Source: an uncultured Oscillospiraceae bacterium
GTDB taxonomy: Bacteria; Bacillota; Clostridia; Oscillospirales; Acutalibacteraceae
Reading direction: 5' to 3'
DNA length: 36,467 bases
Assembly (NCBI GenBank): GCA_905211675.1
Contig: CAJMBP010000005.1
Location: 1-36,467 of the forward strand
This document shows positions 1 through 7,965 of this stretch, in pieces. Every line of letters begins with the position of its first letter. The stretch's first letter is position 1. A program made the position numbers and the translations under genes. Under the pieces are notes generated by a model. It had not been told where the DNA came from. It saw only the letters and a program-made list of their open reading frames with translations, and made no database searches.

Positions 1-191
1 TAATATCTTTTGGCAGGGGAACCCTCGGCGTATTTGTTGGTAAGCACGCCGCCTGCGGCAAGCAAAACTGCTTTTGAAACAATGTTTTCGGAAGCAATAA
101 GTTCAATATTGCCTTGCTGACGCGAAAGCTCTGCGTTACATGCCGAAAACACTTCGTTGTCATAGCTTTTAAGTTCGTCAAAAAAGTTCAT
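1..191 (-). CDS. glyA: Serine hydroxymethyltransferase, N-terminal part (cut by window edge)
   Basis: Only the first 63 codons lie in the window; the rest runs off the left edge. The reading begins MNFFDELKSYDNEV and contains IELIASEN (about residues 29-36) and LTNKYAEG followed by SPAKRY near residues 50-63. These are the hallmark N-terminal blocks of the PLP enzyme that interconverts serine and glycine while charging tetrahydrofolate with a one-carbon unit. The ATG at 191 is preceded by a GGGAGA ribosome binding site and, further up, by a good promoter. The gene is short here only because of truncation. The family assignment is very secure; copy number and the rest of the active site cannot be judged. 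Confidence 0.95.
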   Translation of the reverse strand, partial: MNFFDELKSYDNEVFSACNAELSRQQGNIELIASENIVSKAVLLAAGGVLTNKYAEGSPAKRY

Positions 192-239
192 AATAATTCT
201 CCCTTAATTTATGGTAAAAATATCATAGCATACCTGTAT

Positions 240-268
240 ATCATACCATTTATGTTATTATTTGTCAA
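240..268 (-). promoter_or_regulatory. Promoter of glyA
   Basis: On the minus strand TTGACA (263-268) is separated by 17 nt from TATGAT (240-245). This is a near-consensus housekeeping promoter about 45-50 nt upstream of the glyA start. No purine or glycine riboswitch fold is evident in the short leader. Confidence 0.75.
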
Positions 269-280
269 TGAATTGAAATT

Positions 281-318
281 GGCAAAACAAAAGGCGACCG
301 ATAAAAAACATCGGTCGC
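281..318 (-). terminator. Terminator after ddh
   Basis: A perfect 9-bp inverted repeat, GCGACCGAT (294-302) and ATCGGTCGC (310-318), has a 7-nt loop. In minus-strand orientation it is followed by CTTTTGTTTTG. It closes the dapA-ddh operon just before the glyA promoter. Confidence 0.8.
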
Positions 319-337
319 AGAATTTGATATTAAAAAT

Positions 338-1315
338 TTAAAGCATAGTTTTTCTGAGCTCTTCACCCGAAAGAACAGATAAATCTGCGGGGGCAATATC
401 GAACACCGTTTTACAACCGTAATCGCCGCGGCGGTAAAGCCTGTTTACGGCACGTGCGTACGCAACAAGTACATTTGCGGTAAATTCAGGGTTAGAGTCA
501 AGCTTCAGACTGTATTCAATAACATGTTTGTTTTCGCCGTTAAAGCCGGTGCTTCCGGTTCTTATTACAAAACCGCCGTGGGGAATACCGCTGTGGTCCC
601 TTTTAAGCTCTTCTTCGGTAATAAAGTGAACTATTGTGTCATAATCGGCAAAGTAGTTGGGCATAGTTTTAATTTCGTTTTCTATGCGGTCTTTGTCGGC
701 GCCGTCTTGGGCTACAACAAAGCACTCACGCAGGTGCTTTTGCCTTGTAGTAAGGTCGGGGTTTTCACCGCTTCGCACCGCCTCAAGAGCCGAGTCAATC
801 GGCACTGTGTATTGCTTGGCGTCTTTAACGCCCTCAATACGCCTTATGGCGTCGGAGTGGCCCTGACTTACGCCCTTACCCCAGAATGTGTAATCCTTGC
901 CGTTTGGTAATATTGCCGAGGCATAAAGGCGATTAACTGAAAACATGCCGGGGTCCCAACCGCTCGAAATTAGCGCCGTGTGCTTGCTTTGCTTTGAAGC
1001 CTTATCAACATTTGAAAAATGCTCGGGTATTTTAGCGTGGGTGTCAAAGCTGTCGATAACATTAAAGCTTTCGGCAAGTGCCGGTGTCATGGCAGGCAGG
1101 TCGGTAGCAGAGCCGCCGCATATAATCACAACATCAATATCATTTTTGTATCTTAGAATATCATCGGCGTGGTAAACCGTGACACCGCTTACCGTTTTAA
1201 CCGATTCGGGCGCGCGGCGTGTAAATACACCGAACAGCTCGGCATCGGGTGCGGCGTTTACGGCGCATTCAACGCCCTTGCCTAAATTTCCGTAACCGTA
1301 AATAGCTATTTTCAT
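338..1315 (-). CDS. ddh: meso-Diaminopimelate dehydrogenase
   Basis: 325 residues, the usual size for this NADP enzyme, which makes meso-DAP from tetrahydrodipicolinate in one step by reductive amination. The N-terminal Rossmann motif is GYGNLG (residues 7-12). SSGWDPGMFSVNR (118-130) and FWGKGVSQGHSDAIR (144-158) are characteristic Ddh blocks for dinucleotide and substrate binding. The start at 1315 is chosen over an upstream in-frame start at 1366 because AGAGG sits correctly before it and the upstream residues overlap the end of dapA. It lies 16 nt downstream of dapA and is cotranscribed under the lysine riboswitch. It implies the dehydrogenase variant of lysine biosynthesis; no dapD, dapL, dapE or dapF is seen in the window. 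Confidence 0.95.
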   Translation of the reverse strand: MKIAIYGYGNLGKGVECAVNAAPDAELFGVFTRRAPESVKTVSGVTVYHADDILRYKNDIDVVIICGGSATDLPAMTPALAESFNVIDSFDTHAKIPEHFSNVDKASKQSKHTALISSGWDPGMFSVNRLYASAILPNGKDYTFWGKGVSQGHSDAIRRIEGVKDAKQYTVPIDSALEAVRSGENPDLTTRQKHLRECFVVAQDGADKDRIENEIKTMPNYFADYDTIVHFITEEELKRDHSGIPHGGFVIRTGSTGFNGENKHVIEYSLKLDSNPEFTANVLVAYARAVNRLYRRGDYGCKTVFDIAPADLSVLSGEELRKTML

Positions 1316-1331
1316 AAAAATACCTCTTTGA

Positions 1332-2219
1332 TTAAAATTCAATGCCTGCTTCACGCATATCGGCAAGCAATTTTTGTTGGTTCTTATCTTCCATTTCGGT
1401 AAGCGGCAGACGCAAATAGTTTTCGCAATAGCCCATAGCCGCCATAGCCGCCTTAACGGGTATGGGATTTACTTCACAGAAAAGCGAGTCGATAAGCGGC
1501 AGATATTTAAGCTGCATATCGAGCGAGGCTTTTGTATTGCCTTCAAGATAACTGTGACACATTTGTGATGTTTCACGGGGTAAAAGGTTAGAAAGCACCG
1601 ATATTACGCCCTTTCCGCCTAAAGACATAACAGGCACAATCTGATCGTCATTACCCGAATAAATGTCAAGCCTGTCACCGCAAAGGCGTGAAATTTCCGC
1701 TACCTGTGAAATGTTTCCGCTCGCTTCCTTTATTGCGACAATATTAGGATGATTTGCAAGAACGGCACAGGTTTGAGGTGTTATGTTGCATCCGGTGCGG
1801 CTTGGCACATTGTAAAGTATACAGGGCTTGGTGCTTGCGTCGGCAACGGCTGTAAAGGACTTAATCAAACCGTTTTGTGTTGCTTTGTTATAGTAGGGTG
1901 TTACAAGCAGCATGGCGTCTGCGCCTGCTTCGCAAGCGTATTTTGTAAGGCTTATGGCATAGGCAATGTCGTTAGAACCGGTTCCTGCTATTACGGGCAC
2001 ACGGCCGGCAACCTTTTCTACACAAAATTTTATAACCGATTTATGCTCCTCGTCGGTAAGCGTAGAACCTTCGCCGGTGGTACCGGCGGCAACTATGGCG
2101 TCAATACCCTCGGCAATCTGCCATTCTATCAGTCTGCCGAAGGCGTCAAAATCAATTCCGTTTTCATTAAGCGGAGTTATAATGGCGGTTGCGGCGCCTG
2201 TAAAAATTGTGTTTTTCAT
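1332..2219 (-). CDS. dapA: 4-Hydroxy-tetrahydrodipicolinate synthase, copy 1 (riboswitch-controlled)
   Basis: 295 residues. It condenses pyruvate with aspartate semialdehyde, the first committed step to DAP and lysine. The aldolase TIM-barrel motifs are complete: GTTGE (46-50), YNVPSRTG with catalytic Tyr136 and Arg141, and the Schiff-base lysine in KEASG (Lys164). The start ATG at 2219 has a GGGAGGA ribosome binding site; longer in-frame readings run into the riboswitch terminator and are rejected. It is first in the dapA-ddh operon. A second, clearly related copy lies at 13335-14225, with all catalytic residues intact in both. It could be the copy used when lysine is scarce, since it alone sits behind the lysine sensor (inference). 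Confidence 0.95.
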   Translation of the reverse strand: MKNTIFTGAATAIITPLNENGIDFDAFGRLIEWQIAEGIDAIVAAGTTGEGSTLTDEEHKSVIKFCVEKVAGRVPVIAGTGSNDIAYAISLTKYACEAGADAMLLVTPYYNKATQNGLIKSFTAVADASTKPCILYNVPSRTGCNITPQTCAVLANHPNIVAIKEASGNISQVAEISRLCGDRLDIYSGNDDQIVPVMSLGGKGVISVLSNLLPRETSQMCHSYLEGNTKASLDMQLKYLPLIDSLFCEVNPIPVKAAMAAMGYCENYLRLPLTEMEDKNQQKLLADMREAGIEF

Positions 2220-2240
2220 AACAAAGTTCCTCCCGAAAAT

Positions 2241-2271
2241 AAAAAAGACAGCGGCAAAACGAGTGCTGCTA
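2241..2271 (-). terminator. Lysine riboswitch expression-platform terminator
   Basis: On the minus strand GCAGC pairs with GCTGT around a loop region, followed by CTTTTTT. The same 5' arm contains AGCACTC (2261-2267), which is exactly complementary to GAGTGCT in the 3' strand of the riboswitch P1 region (2308-2314). Terminator and antiterminator pairings are therefore mutually exclusive, as expected of a transcriptional OFF switch for lysine. The terminator stem itself is short and includes a G-U pair. Confidence 0.7.
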
Positions 2272-2300
2272 CCTTCCGACAAACAAAATATAAAAATCAG

Positions 2301-2461
2301 AATGAATAGCACTCCGCATTACTGCGACAGCAAAACAGATGTTATCTGAGTTGCCAGCAAGGTGTATGCCACAACACCGGCTTCGGCACCTGCCCCTTTC
2401 GCGTGCAGTTTCGGCAACTGTATAAAGCACGGTACTTATGACATAGTGCGCCTCTATCATT
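2301..2461 (-). promoter_or_regulatory. Lysine riboswitch (L box)
   Basis: Read on the minus strand, the 5' end carries GATAGAGGCGCAC, the middle carries GAAAGGG and GGTGCCGAAGCC, and the 3' end carries GCGGAGTGCTATTC. These are the conserved blocks of the L-box aptamer core. The P1 helix is visible: AATGATAG near 2453-2461 pairs with CTATTCATT near 2301-2309 with one bulged base. The element lies between a strong promoter and dapA and is followed by a terminator, so lysine binding should stop transcription of dapA-ddh. Identification rests on recognised sequence blocks plus gene context. Confidence 0.9.
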
Positions 2462-2468
2462 GACAGCA

Positions 2469-2497
2469 AGTATAGCACAATTGCATTTGTTTGTCAA
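2469..2497 (-). promoter_or_regulatory. Promoter of the dapA-ddh operon
   Basis: Minus strand TTGACA (2492-2497), 17-nt spacer, TATACT (2469-2474). The expected start point is just upstream of the riboswitch P1 helix. Confidence 0.85.
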
Positions 2498-2545
2498 CAG
2501 CAAAATAAAATATGCATATATTCATAAAAAATGAATATTTTTGCC

Positions 2546-2574
2546 TTGAAATAACAAAGGTTTAGTAGTATAAT
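2546..2574 (+). promoter_or_regulatory. Promoter of the nusB operon
   Basis: TTGAAA (2546-2551), 17-nt spacer, TATAAT (2569-2574). It is back to back with the dapA promoter. The expected start near 2581 leaves a leader of about 30 nt before the chosen nusB start. Confidence 0.85.
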
Positions 2575-2614
2575 ATGTTGTTGTGAAATGTATATTTTTG
2601 AAAGCTGGTGTGTT

Positions 2615-3016
2615 ATGACACGAAAACAGGCTCGCGAAGAGGCGTTTATTTTAATTTTTGAAAAGGAGTTCAATGATTACGCTTTAGAGGACATACTTTC
2701 TTTAGCTGAGGAAGTGCGTGACTTAAAAGTCGATGAATATATAAAAAATGTGTTTTTCGGCGTATTCGTAAATCTTGAAAAAATTGATGAGATTATTTCT
2801 CAAAATGCGGTAGGCTGGTCGATTAAACGCATTACTAAAACGGCGCTCGCAATACTTCGCCTTGCCATATATGAGATTAAGTTTTACAGTGAAATACCTG
2901 TTTCGGTTTCAATTAACGAAGCGGTTGAGCTTGCAAAAAAATATGCAACTAAGGAAGATGCTTCATTTATAAACGGCATACTTTCAACCGTGGCAAAGCA
3001 AAACGAAGATGAATAA
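2615..3016 (+). CDS. nusB: Transcription antitermination factor NusB
   Basis: 133 residues, of typical NusB length. NusB pairs with ribosomal protein S10 to bind boxA RNA during rRNA transcription. The sequence has the all-helical NusB pattern, beginning MTRKQAREEAFILIFE and ending with the family-typical ISINEAVELAKKY-like block (here SVSINEAVELAKKY) followed by FINGILSTVAK. An in-frame ATG at 2588 would lie only about 7 nt from the predicted transcription start, so the ATG at 2615, with GGTG upstream, is preferred. It heads the long operon and overlaps xseA by 8 nt, suggesting translational coupling. Confidence 0.93.
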   Translation: MTRKQAREEAFILIFEKEFNDYALEDILSLAEEVRDLKVDEYIKNVFFGVFVNLEKIDEIISQNAVGWSIKRITKTALAILRLAIYEIKFYSEIPVSVSINEAVELAKKYATKEDASFINGILSTVAKQNEDE

Positions 3017-4217
3017 TACAATTACCGTAAGTCAGCTTAACACCTATGTAAAATCACTTATTGAAAATGATGCTCGGCTTGCATATATAAACCTGAGCGG
3101 AGAGATTTCAAATTTTAAAAATCATTTTTCAAGCGGGCATTGGTATTTTACTATAAAGGATAAAAACGCGTCGGTTAGGTGCGTTATGTTCCGCAGTTCT
3201 GCCGCGCATGTCAAGTTTAATGTTGAAGATGGCCTTGCGGTGGTGATTTCGGGCAGAGTATCGCTTTATGAAAAAGACGGTCAGTATCAGTTTTACGCAG
3301 AGCAGATGCACCCGTTCGGTGACGGCGATTTGGCGCTTGCTTTTAAGCAGGTTAAAGAAAAGCTTGAAGCCGAGGGTTTGTTTGACTCGAGTAATAAAAG
3401 ACCGCTTGTAAAATACCCAAAGCGAATAGCGGTAATTACTTCTGATACTGGGGCTGCTGTTCAAGACATTTTAAACATAACAGCAAGCCGTTATCCCGCT
3501 TGTGAGATTGTTATGTGTCCGGTGCTGGTGCAGGGCGATATGGCGGCGCAGGATATGATAAAAACTCTTGACCGTGTTTACGCTTTAGAAAACATTGATA
3601 CCGTAATTATTGGCAGAGGCGGCGGCAGTGCCGAAGATTTGCACTGCTTTAATGACGAGGCTCTGGCGCGCAAGATTTATGAATCACCTTATCCCGTTAT
3701 ATCGGCTGTTGGCCACGAAACCGATTTTACTATATGCGATTTTGTATCCGATGTTCGGGCCTCAACGCCGTCGCATGCGGCGGAACTTGCAGTTCCCGAT
3801 ATGCACGATTTAATAAACAAGGTTGACGGTGTGAGAAATCTGCTTAAAAGCCGTATCACGCTTAAATACAATTCTTATAACGCAAAACTTGAAGTTTACA
3901 AAAATAAAATAAGTTTTTCAAATTTAGACCGCATTTTACAAAACAAGCAGTTAGAGCTTGACCGTACAGCCGACCGTTTGGCAGACCGTGTTAATCAAAA
4001 GCTGCAAAGCTGTCAAAGCGCCGCGGCACGCCTTGCGACGCGTATAGACGCGTTAAGTCCTTTAAAGGTTATGGCAAGGGGCTTCTCGGTAGTAACCAAA
4101 GACGGTGCGTGTGTTGCAAGTGTCAGCGATTTGAATACGGGAGACAACATTTCGGTTTCAATGTGCGACGGCAATGCAAACTGCATTGTTACATCAATCG
4201 ATAAAAATAAACAGTAA
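3009..4217 (+). CDS. xseA: Exodeoxyribonuclease VII large subunit
   Basis: 402 residues. It is the catalytic subunit of the nuclease that trims single-stranded DNA ends. The N-terminal OB-fold begins ITVSQLNTYVKSLIE and includes LSGEISNFKNH. The nuclease domain has GRGGGSAEDL (about 201-210) and AVGHETDFT followed by ASTPSHAAE (about 231-258), which are family signature blocks. A predicted helical coiled region fills about 280-350, and the C-terminus carries the GFSVV block. It overlaps nusB and is followed 11 nt later by the small subunit gene, the normal Firmicutes order. Confidence 0.96.
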   Translation: MNNTITVSQLNTYVKSLIENDARLAYINLSGEISNFKNHFSSGHWYFTIKDKNASVRCVMFRSSAAHVKFNVEDGLAVVISGRVSLYEKDGQYQFYAEQMHPFGDGDLALAFKQVKEKLEAEGLFDSSNKRPLVKYPKRIAVITSDTGAAVQDILNITASRYPACEIVMCPVLVQGDMAAQDMIKTLDRVYALENIDTVIIGRGGGSAEDLHCFNDEALARKIYESPYPVISAVGHETDFTICDFVSDVRASTPSHAAELAVPDMHDLINKVDGVRNLLKSRITLKYNSYNAKLEVYKNKISFSNLDRILQNKQLELDRTADRLADRVNQKLQSCQSAAARLATRIDALSPLKVMARGFSVVTKDGACVASVSDLNTGDNISVSMCDGNANCIVTSIDKNKQ

Positions 4218-4228
4218 GAGGAATTTTT

Positions 4229-4444
4229 ATGCTTTCAAAAGATTTTGATTTTGAAAAATCATTAAAAGAGTTAGAGGAAATAGCCAACAGCCTTGAAAAA
4301 GAGCAAACATCGCTTGATGATGCGGTCACTCTTTTTGAAAAGGGTATAAAGCTTTCAAAAGAATGTTCTGCTTATCTTGAATCGGCAAGGCAAAAAATAA
4401 TATCACTGACCGATGCCGAAAAGGAGAGTGCGGATAATGATTGA
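4229..4444 (+). CDS. xseB: Exodeoxyribonuclease VII small subunit
   Basis: 71 residues, the expected size. It reads FEKSLKELEEIANSLEKEQ and continues with LDDAVTLFEKGIKLSKEC, the two-helix pattern of XseB, which binds the XseA coiled coil. A GAGGA ribosome binding site precedes the ATG. It overlaps ispA by 8 nt, so translation is probably coupled. Confidence 0.95.
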   Translation: MLSKDFDFEKSLKELEEIANSLEKEQTSLDDAVTLFEKGIKLSKECSAYLESARQKIISLTDAEKESADND

Positions 4445-5312
4445 ATCACTTATAAAAGATTATCAGGCAAAGCTTGAATCCCGCCTTGATATCATACTGT
4501 CCGAAAGCGGACAGCTTTATGATGACGTTTTGCGTGCCTGCGGTTATGCTGTTTTAAACGGCGGCAAGCGTATAAGACCTGTATTGTTGCTCGAATTTTA
4601 CAAGCTTTGTGGCGGCAATGACGACTGCGCTTATAATTTTGCATGCGCGCTTGAAATGATACATTCATATTCGTTGGTTCATGACGACCTGCCGTGTATG
4701 GATAATGACGATATTCGGCGCGGCAAGCCCTCGTGCCATAAGGCATTCGGCGAAAGCACCGCATTGCTTTGCGGAGACGCATTGCTTACCGAGGCATTTT
4801 CGGTGGCGGCAAAAACGCTGGGTATTCCGTCGGAGCGCGTGGTTAAGGCGTTGGCGCATCTTGCGTCTTCGGCGGGCGTTTCGGGTATGATTGGCGGTCA
4901 AACAATCGATATGTCGCTCGGTCAAGATGCCGATGACAGCGTGCTGTTTGAAATGTATCGCCTAAAAACCGGCGCATTGCTTAAAACTGCCTGCGCTATC
5001 GGCTGTATTCTTGCGGGCGCCGATGATGAGCTTGTAGGTGTTGCGGAAAAATTCGGCGAAAAGCTTGGAATTACCTTTCAAATTATCGATGATATTCTTG
5101 ACTGTCAGGGCGACTCAAAGGTGTTGGGCAAGCCTACGGGCAGTGACGAAAGAAACAATAAAGATACGATTGTCGTAAGATTGGGGCCCGAGTATTGCCG
5201 CGAGCTTGCCAAAAAATATACCGATGAGGCGTATGAATGTCTTGAACATTTTGAGGGTAATACGCAAAACCTTAAAGAATTGGCAGCATATCTGCTTGAG
5301 CGTAACTACTAA
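4437..5312 (+). CDS. ispA: Geranyl/farnesyl diphosphate synthase
   Basis: 291 residues. This trans-prenyltransferase condenses IPP with DMAPP and GPP to give C15 (perhaps C10) diphosphates for undecaprenol and quinones. The first Asp-rich motif DDLPCMDND is at about 83-91 and the second, DDILD, at about 218-222. GGKRIRP and the KTGALL block are also present. The start at 4437 is preferred because AAGGAG is well placed before it; an earlier in-frame ATG at 4413 lies inside xseB without a site. It sits next to dxs, as in other Firmicutes. Product chain length cannot be fixed from sequence by eye. Confidence 0.94.
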   Translation: MIESLIKDYQAKLESRLDIILSESGQLYDDVLRACGYAVLNGGKRIRPVLLLEFYKLCGGNDDCAYNFACALEMIHSYSLVHDDLPCMDNDDIRRGKPSCHKAFGESTALLCGDALLTEAFSVAAKTLGIPSERVVKALAHLASSAGVSGMIGGQTIDMSLGQDADDSVLFEMYRLKTGALLKTACAIGCILAGADDELVGVAEKFGEKLGITFQIIDDILDCQGDSKVLGKPTGSDERNNKDTIVVRLGPEYCRELAKKYTDEAYECLEHFEGNTQNLKELAAYLLERNY

Positions 5313-5326
5313 AGGAAGTTTGAATT

Positions 5327-7153
5327 TTGGAACACAAAATTTTAAATAAAATAAATTCACCCGACGATGTAAAAAAACTGAACAATGCCGATGTCAATTT
5401 GCTTTGTCAGGAAATTCGTGATGAGATAATTGATGTGGTGTCTAAAAACGGCGGTCATTTAGCCTCGAGTTTGGGTGCAGTTGAGCTTACCGTAGCGTTG
5501 CACAGAGCTTTTTCTTCACCGCATGACGCCATAATTTTCGATGTGGGTCATCAGTCTTATGCTCACAAACTGCTTACGGGAAGGCTCGATCGCTTTTCGA
5601 CCCTTCGTCAAGAGGGCGGTATTTCGGGCTTTATGCGACCCGACGAGAGCGAGCACGATCCGTTTGTAACGGGGCACAGTAGCAACTCCATTTCTGCGGC
5701 ATACGGAATTTACCGCGCAAAGTCACTTTCGGGCGAGGGCGGCAATGCCATAGCCGTAATCGGCGACGGCGCCATGACAGGCGGTATGGCTTATGAGGCG
5801 CTTAACAATGCGGGAGCCAAAAAGAGTAATTTTATAGTTGTTTTAAATGATAATAAAATGTCTATTTCACGTAATGTCGGCGCATTGTCACGCGCGTTTA
5901 CAAAAATGCGCAATCGTAAAAGCTATCATAAACTAAAATTTACCGTGGGTATGTTGCTTTTAAAAATACCGCTTGTCGGTGAGAAGATTTATGACTTTGT
6001 TTTTCGAATAAAAGAGGCATTTAAGAGTATTGTTTACAAGAATAACATTTTTACATGCTTGGGTTTCAACTATTTAGGTCCTGTCGACGGTCACGATATC
6101 GAGGCAATGGAGCGGCTTTTTAATATAGCTAAAAATTACAGCCGACCTACACTCGTTCATGTTGTAACAGTAAAGGGAAAGGGCTACAGTTACGCCGAAA
6201 GTCAACCGAATGATTATCACGGCGTGTCTTCATTTGATGTCTGCAAGGGTAAAGACAGTTCAAAAAATCAAACCTATTCCGATGTTGCGGGCAACGCTTT
6301 ATGCGAGCTTGCCGAAAAAAACAAAAAAGTGTGTGCCGTAACCGCTGCAATGACTGCGGGCACCGGACTCCAAGCATTTGCCGAAAAATACCGGTCGCGG
6401 TTTTTTGATGTTGGAATTGCCGAACAGCACGCCGTAACCTTTGCGGCGGGGCTTGCTACAGGCGGAATGATTCCTTATTTTGCGGTTTATTCAACATTTT
6501 TGCAACGCGGGTACGATCAGGTGCTTCACGATGCCGCAATAGCAAATGTACCCATAAAGTTACTTGTTGACCGAGCGGGCATTGTAGGTGACGACGGCGA
6601 AAGCCATCAAGGTGTTTTTGACGCGGCATATCTATCGACAATTCCAAATGTCAACATTTATTCACCGTGTTATTACCGTGAGCTCAAAAGCTTGATTTTA
6701 AACTCGGCAGAAAAGCGTGAGATAAGCGTTATTCGCTATCCGCGCGGTTGTGAAAACAATAATTATGAAGGCGAAATCAATGGCGATTATACGGTTGTTT
6801 CAAAAGGCGGAGATAAGGCTATTGTAACCTACGGCAGAGTTTTCTCAAATGCCGTAGAGGCTCAAAAGTCCCTCGGTAATACCGATATTATAAAACTTAA
6901 TAAGATATATCCCGTTGAAGAACAGCTGATTGATTTATTGCTGAACTATAAAAAGCTTTACTTTTTTGAAGAGGGTATTCTTTCGGGCGGTATAGCCGAG
7001 CATATCGCCGGCCGTCTTTTGCAAAAAGGTTATGGCGGCAGGTACAGCGTATATGCTATTGATAATGAGTTTGTTGCCGCGTCGACAATACAGTCGGCAC
7101 TTAAAAGGTACAGGCTTGACAGCGATTCAATGATAGAAATTGTAGGTAAATAA
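5327..7153 (+). CDS. dxs: 1-Deoxy-D-xylulose-5-phosphate synthase
   Basis: 608 residues, slightly short for Dxs. It makes DXP from pyruvate and glyceraldehyde 3-phosphate, the entry step of the MEP isoprenoid pathway and a source for thiamine. Thiamine-diphosphate motifs are present: VGHQSYAHK near residue 72, GDGAMTGGMAYEALNNAG from about 146, and the pyrimidine-domain FFDVGIAEQHAV block. DRAGIVGDDGESHQG near 415-427 is diagnostic for Dxs against other transketolases. The start is a TTG, supported by AAAGGAAG 8 nt upstream and by the absence of a nearby ATG giving a full N-terminus. The stop overlaps the tlyA start by 1 nt (TAATG). Confidence 0.95.
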   Translation: MEHKILNKINSPDDVKKLNNADVNLLCQEIRDEIIDVVSKNGGHLASSLGAVELTVALHRAFSSPHDAIIFDVGHQSYAHKLLTGRLDRFSTLRQEGGISGFMRPDESEHDPFVTGHSSNSISAAYGIYRAKSLSGEGGNAIAVIGDGAMTGGMAYEALNNAGAKKSNFIVVLNDNKMSISRNVGALSRAFTKMRNRKSYHKLKFTVGMLLLKIPLVGEKIYDFVFRIKEAFKSIVYKNNIFTCLGFNYLGPVDGHDIEAMERLFNIAKNYSRPTLVHVVTVKGKGYSYAESQPNDYHGVSSFDVCKGKDSSKNQTYSDVAGNALCELAEKNKKVCAVTAAMTAGTGLQAFAEKYRSRFFDVGIAEQHAVTFAAGLATGGMIPYFAVYSTFLQRGYDQVLHDAAIANVPIKLLVDRAGIVGDDGESHQGVFDAAYLSTIPNVNIYSPCYYRELKSLILNSAEKREISVIRYPRGCENNNYEGEINGDYTVVSKGGDKAIVTYGRVFSNAVEAQKSLGNTDIIKLNKIYPVEEQLIDLLLNYKKLYFFEEGILSGGIAEHIAGRLLQKGYGGRYSVYAIDNEFVAASTIQSALKRYRLDSDSMIEIVGK

Positions 7154-7965
7154 TGGAAAAAGAAAGATTAGATTGTGCGTTGGTAAGCCGCGGTTTTGCC
7201 GAAAGCCGCGAAAAAGCCAAGGCAATAATAATGTCGGGTGTTGTTTATGTAAATAACCAAAAATCCGATAAGGCGGGCGCAACCGTTAAACCCGATGATA
7301 ATATAGAGGTTCGCGGCGAAACCTTAAAATATGTCAGCCGCGGCGGCTTAAAGCTTGAAAAAGCGGTAAATAGTTTTAATATTTCGTTAGACGGATGTGT
7401 TTGTGCCGATATTAGTGCGTCAACCGGCGGTTTCACCGACTGTATGCTGCAAAACGGCGCCGAAAAGGTTTATGCCATTGATGTAGGCTACGGTCAGCTC
7501 GCGTGGAAACTGCGCACCGACGAGCGAGTTGTAAATCTTGAACGAACAAATTTCAGATATGTAACACCCGAAATTGTACCCGATAAGTTGGATTTTGCCT
7601 CGGTTGATGTTTCGTTTATATCCTTATCGCTTATTATTCCTGTTATGCGTACACTGCTTAAAGATAACGGGCGTGCGGTTTGCCTTATTAAACCGCAGTT
7701 TGAAGCAGGCAAAGAAAATGTAGGCAAAAAGGGCGTAGTGCGCGAAAAGAGTGTGCATATTGCCGTTATCGAAAAAATTATAAACATAATAAAAGAAAAC
7801 AAATTTTCACTTTTAGGCCTTGATTTTTCACCAGTTAAAGGGCCAGAAGGCAACATAGAATACCTATGCTATATTGAAAAAAACGATGATGCAACGGTTG
7901 CCGATTACGATGTCGTTTCGGTTGTTGACGCATCATACAAAGCTTTAAAGGAGGGCGTACAGTGA
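7153..7965 (+). CDS. tlyA: TlyA-family rRNA 2'-O-methyltransferase (S4 + FtsJ domains)
   Basis: 270 residues. An N-terminal S4 RNA-binding domain (about 1-62; RLDCALVSRGFAESREKAK) is followed by an FtsJ-type Rossmann methyltransferase. SRGGLKLEKA (62-71) supplies the first catalytic lysine, ADISASTGGFTD (85-96) is the SAM-binding loop, and the later Asp, Lys and Glu blocks SVDVSF, LIKPQFEAG and GNIEYL match the K-D-K-E type. Characterised members methylate 16S/23S rRNA; some homologs are called haemolysins, but the methyltransferase reading is better supported. It sits between dxs and nadK in the conserved Firmicutes order. Confidence 0.9.
   Translation: MEKERLDCALVSRGFAESREKAKAIIMSGVVYVNNQKSDKAGATVKPDDNIEVRGETLKYVSRGGLKLEKAVNSFNISLDGCVCADISASTGGFTDCMLQNGAEKVYAIDVGYGQLAWKLRTDERVVNLERTNFRYVTPEIVPDKLDFASVDVSFISLSLIIPVMRTLLKDNGRAVCLIKPQFEAGKENVGKKGVVREKSVHIAVIEKIINIIKENKFSLLGLDFSPVKGPEGNIEYLCYIEKNDDATVADYDVVSVVDASYKALKEGVQ

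Noticed and set aside
114..341. 75-residue open frame on the plus strand between glyA and ddh
   Set aside because: It overlaps the glyA start, the glyA promoter and the ddh terminator, has no ribosome binding site, and its composition is noncoding.
2269..2478. 69-residue minus-strand frame upstream of dapA
   Set aside because: It lies exactly on the lysine riboswitch and has no ribosome binding site; conserved RNA blocks explain the sequence.
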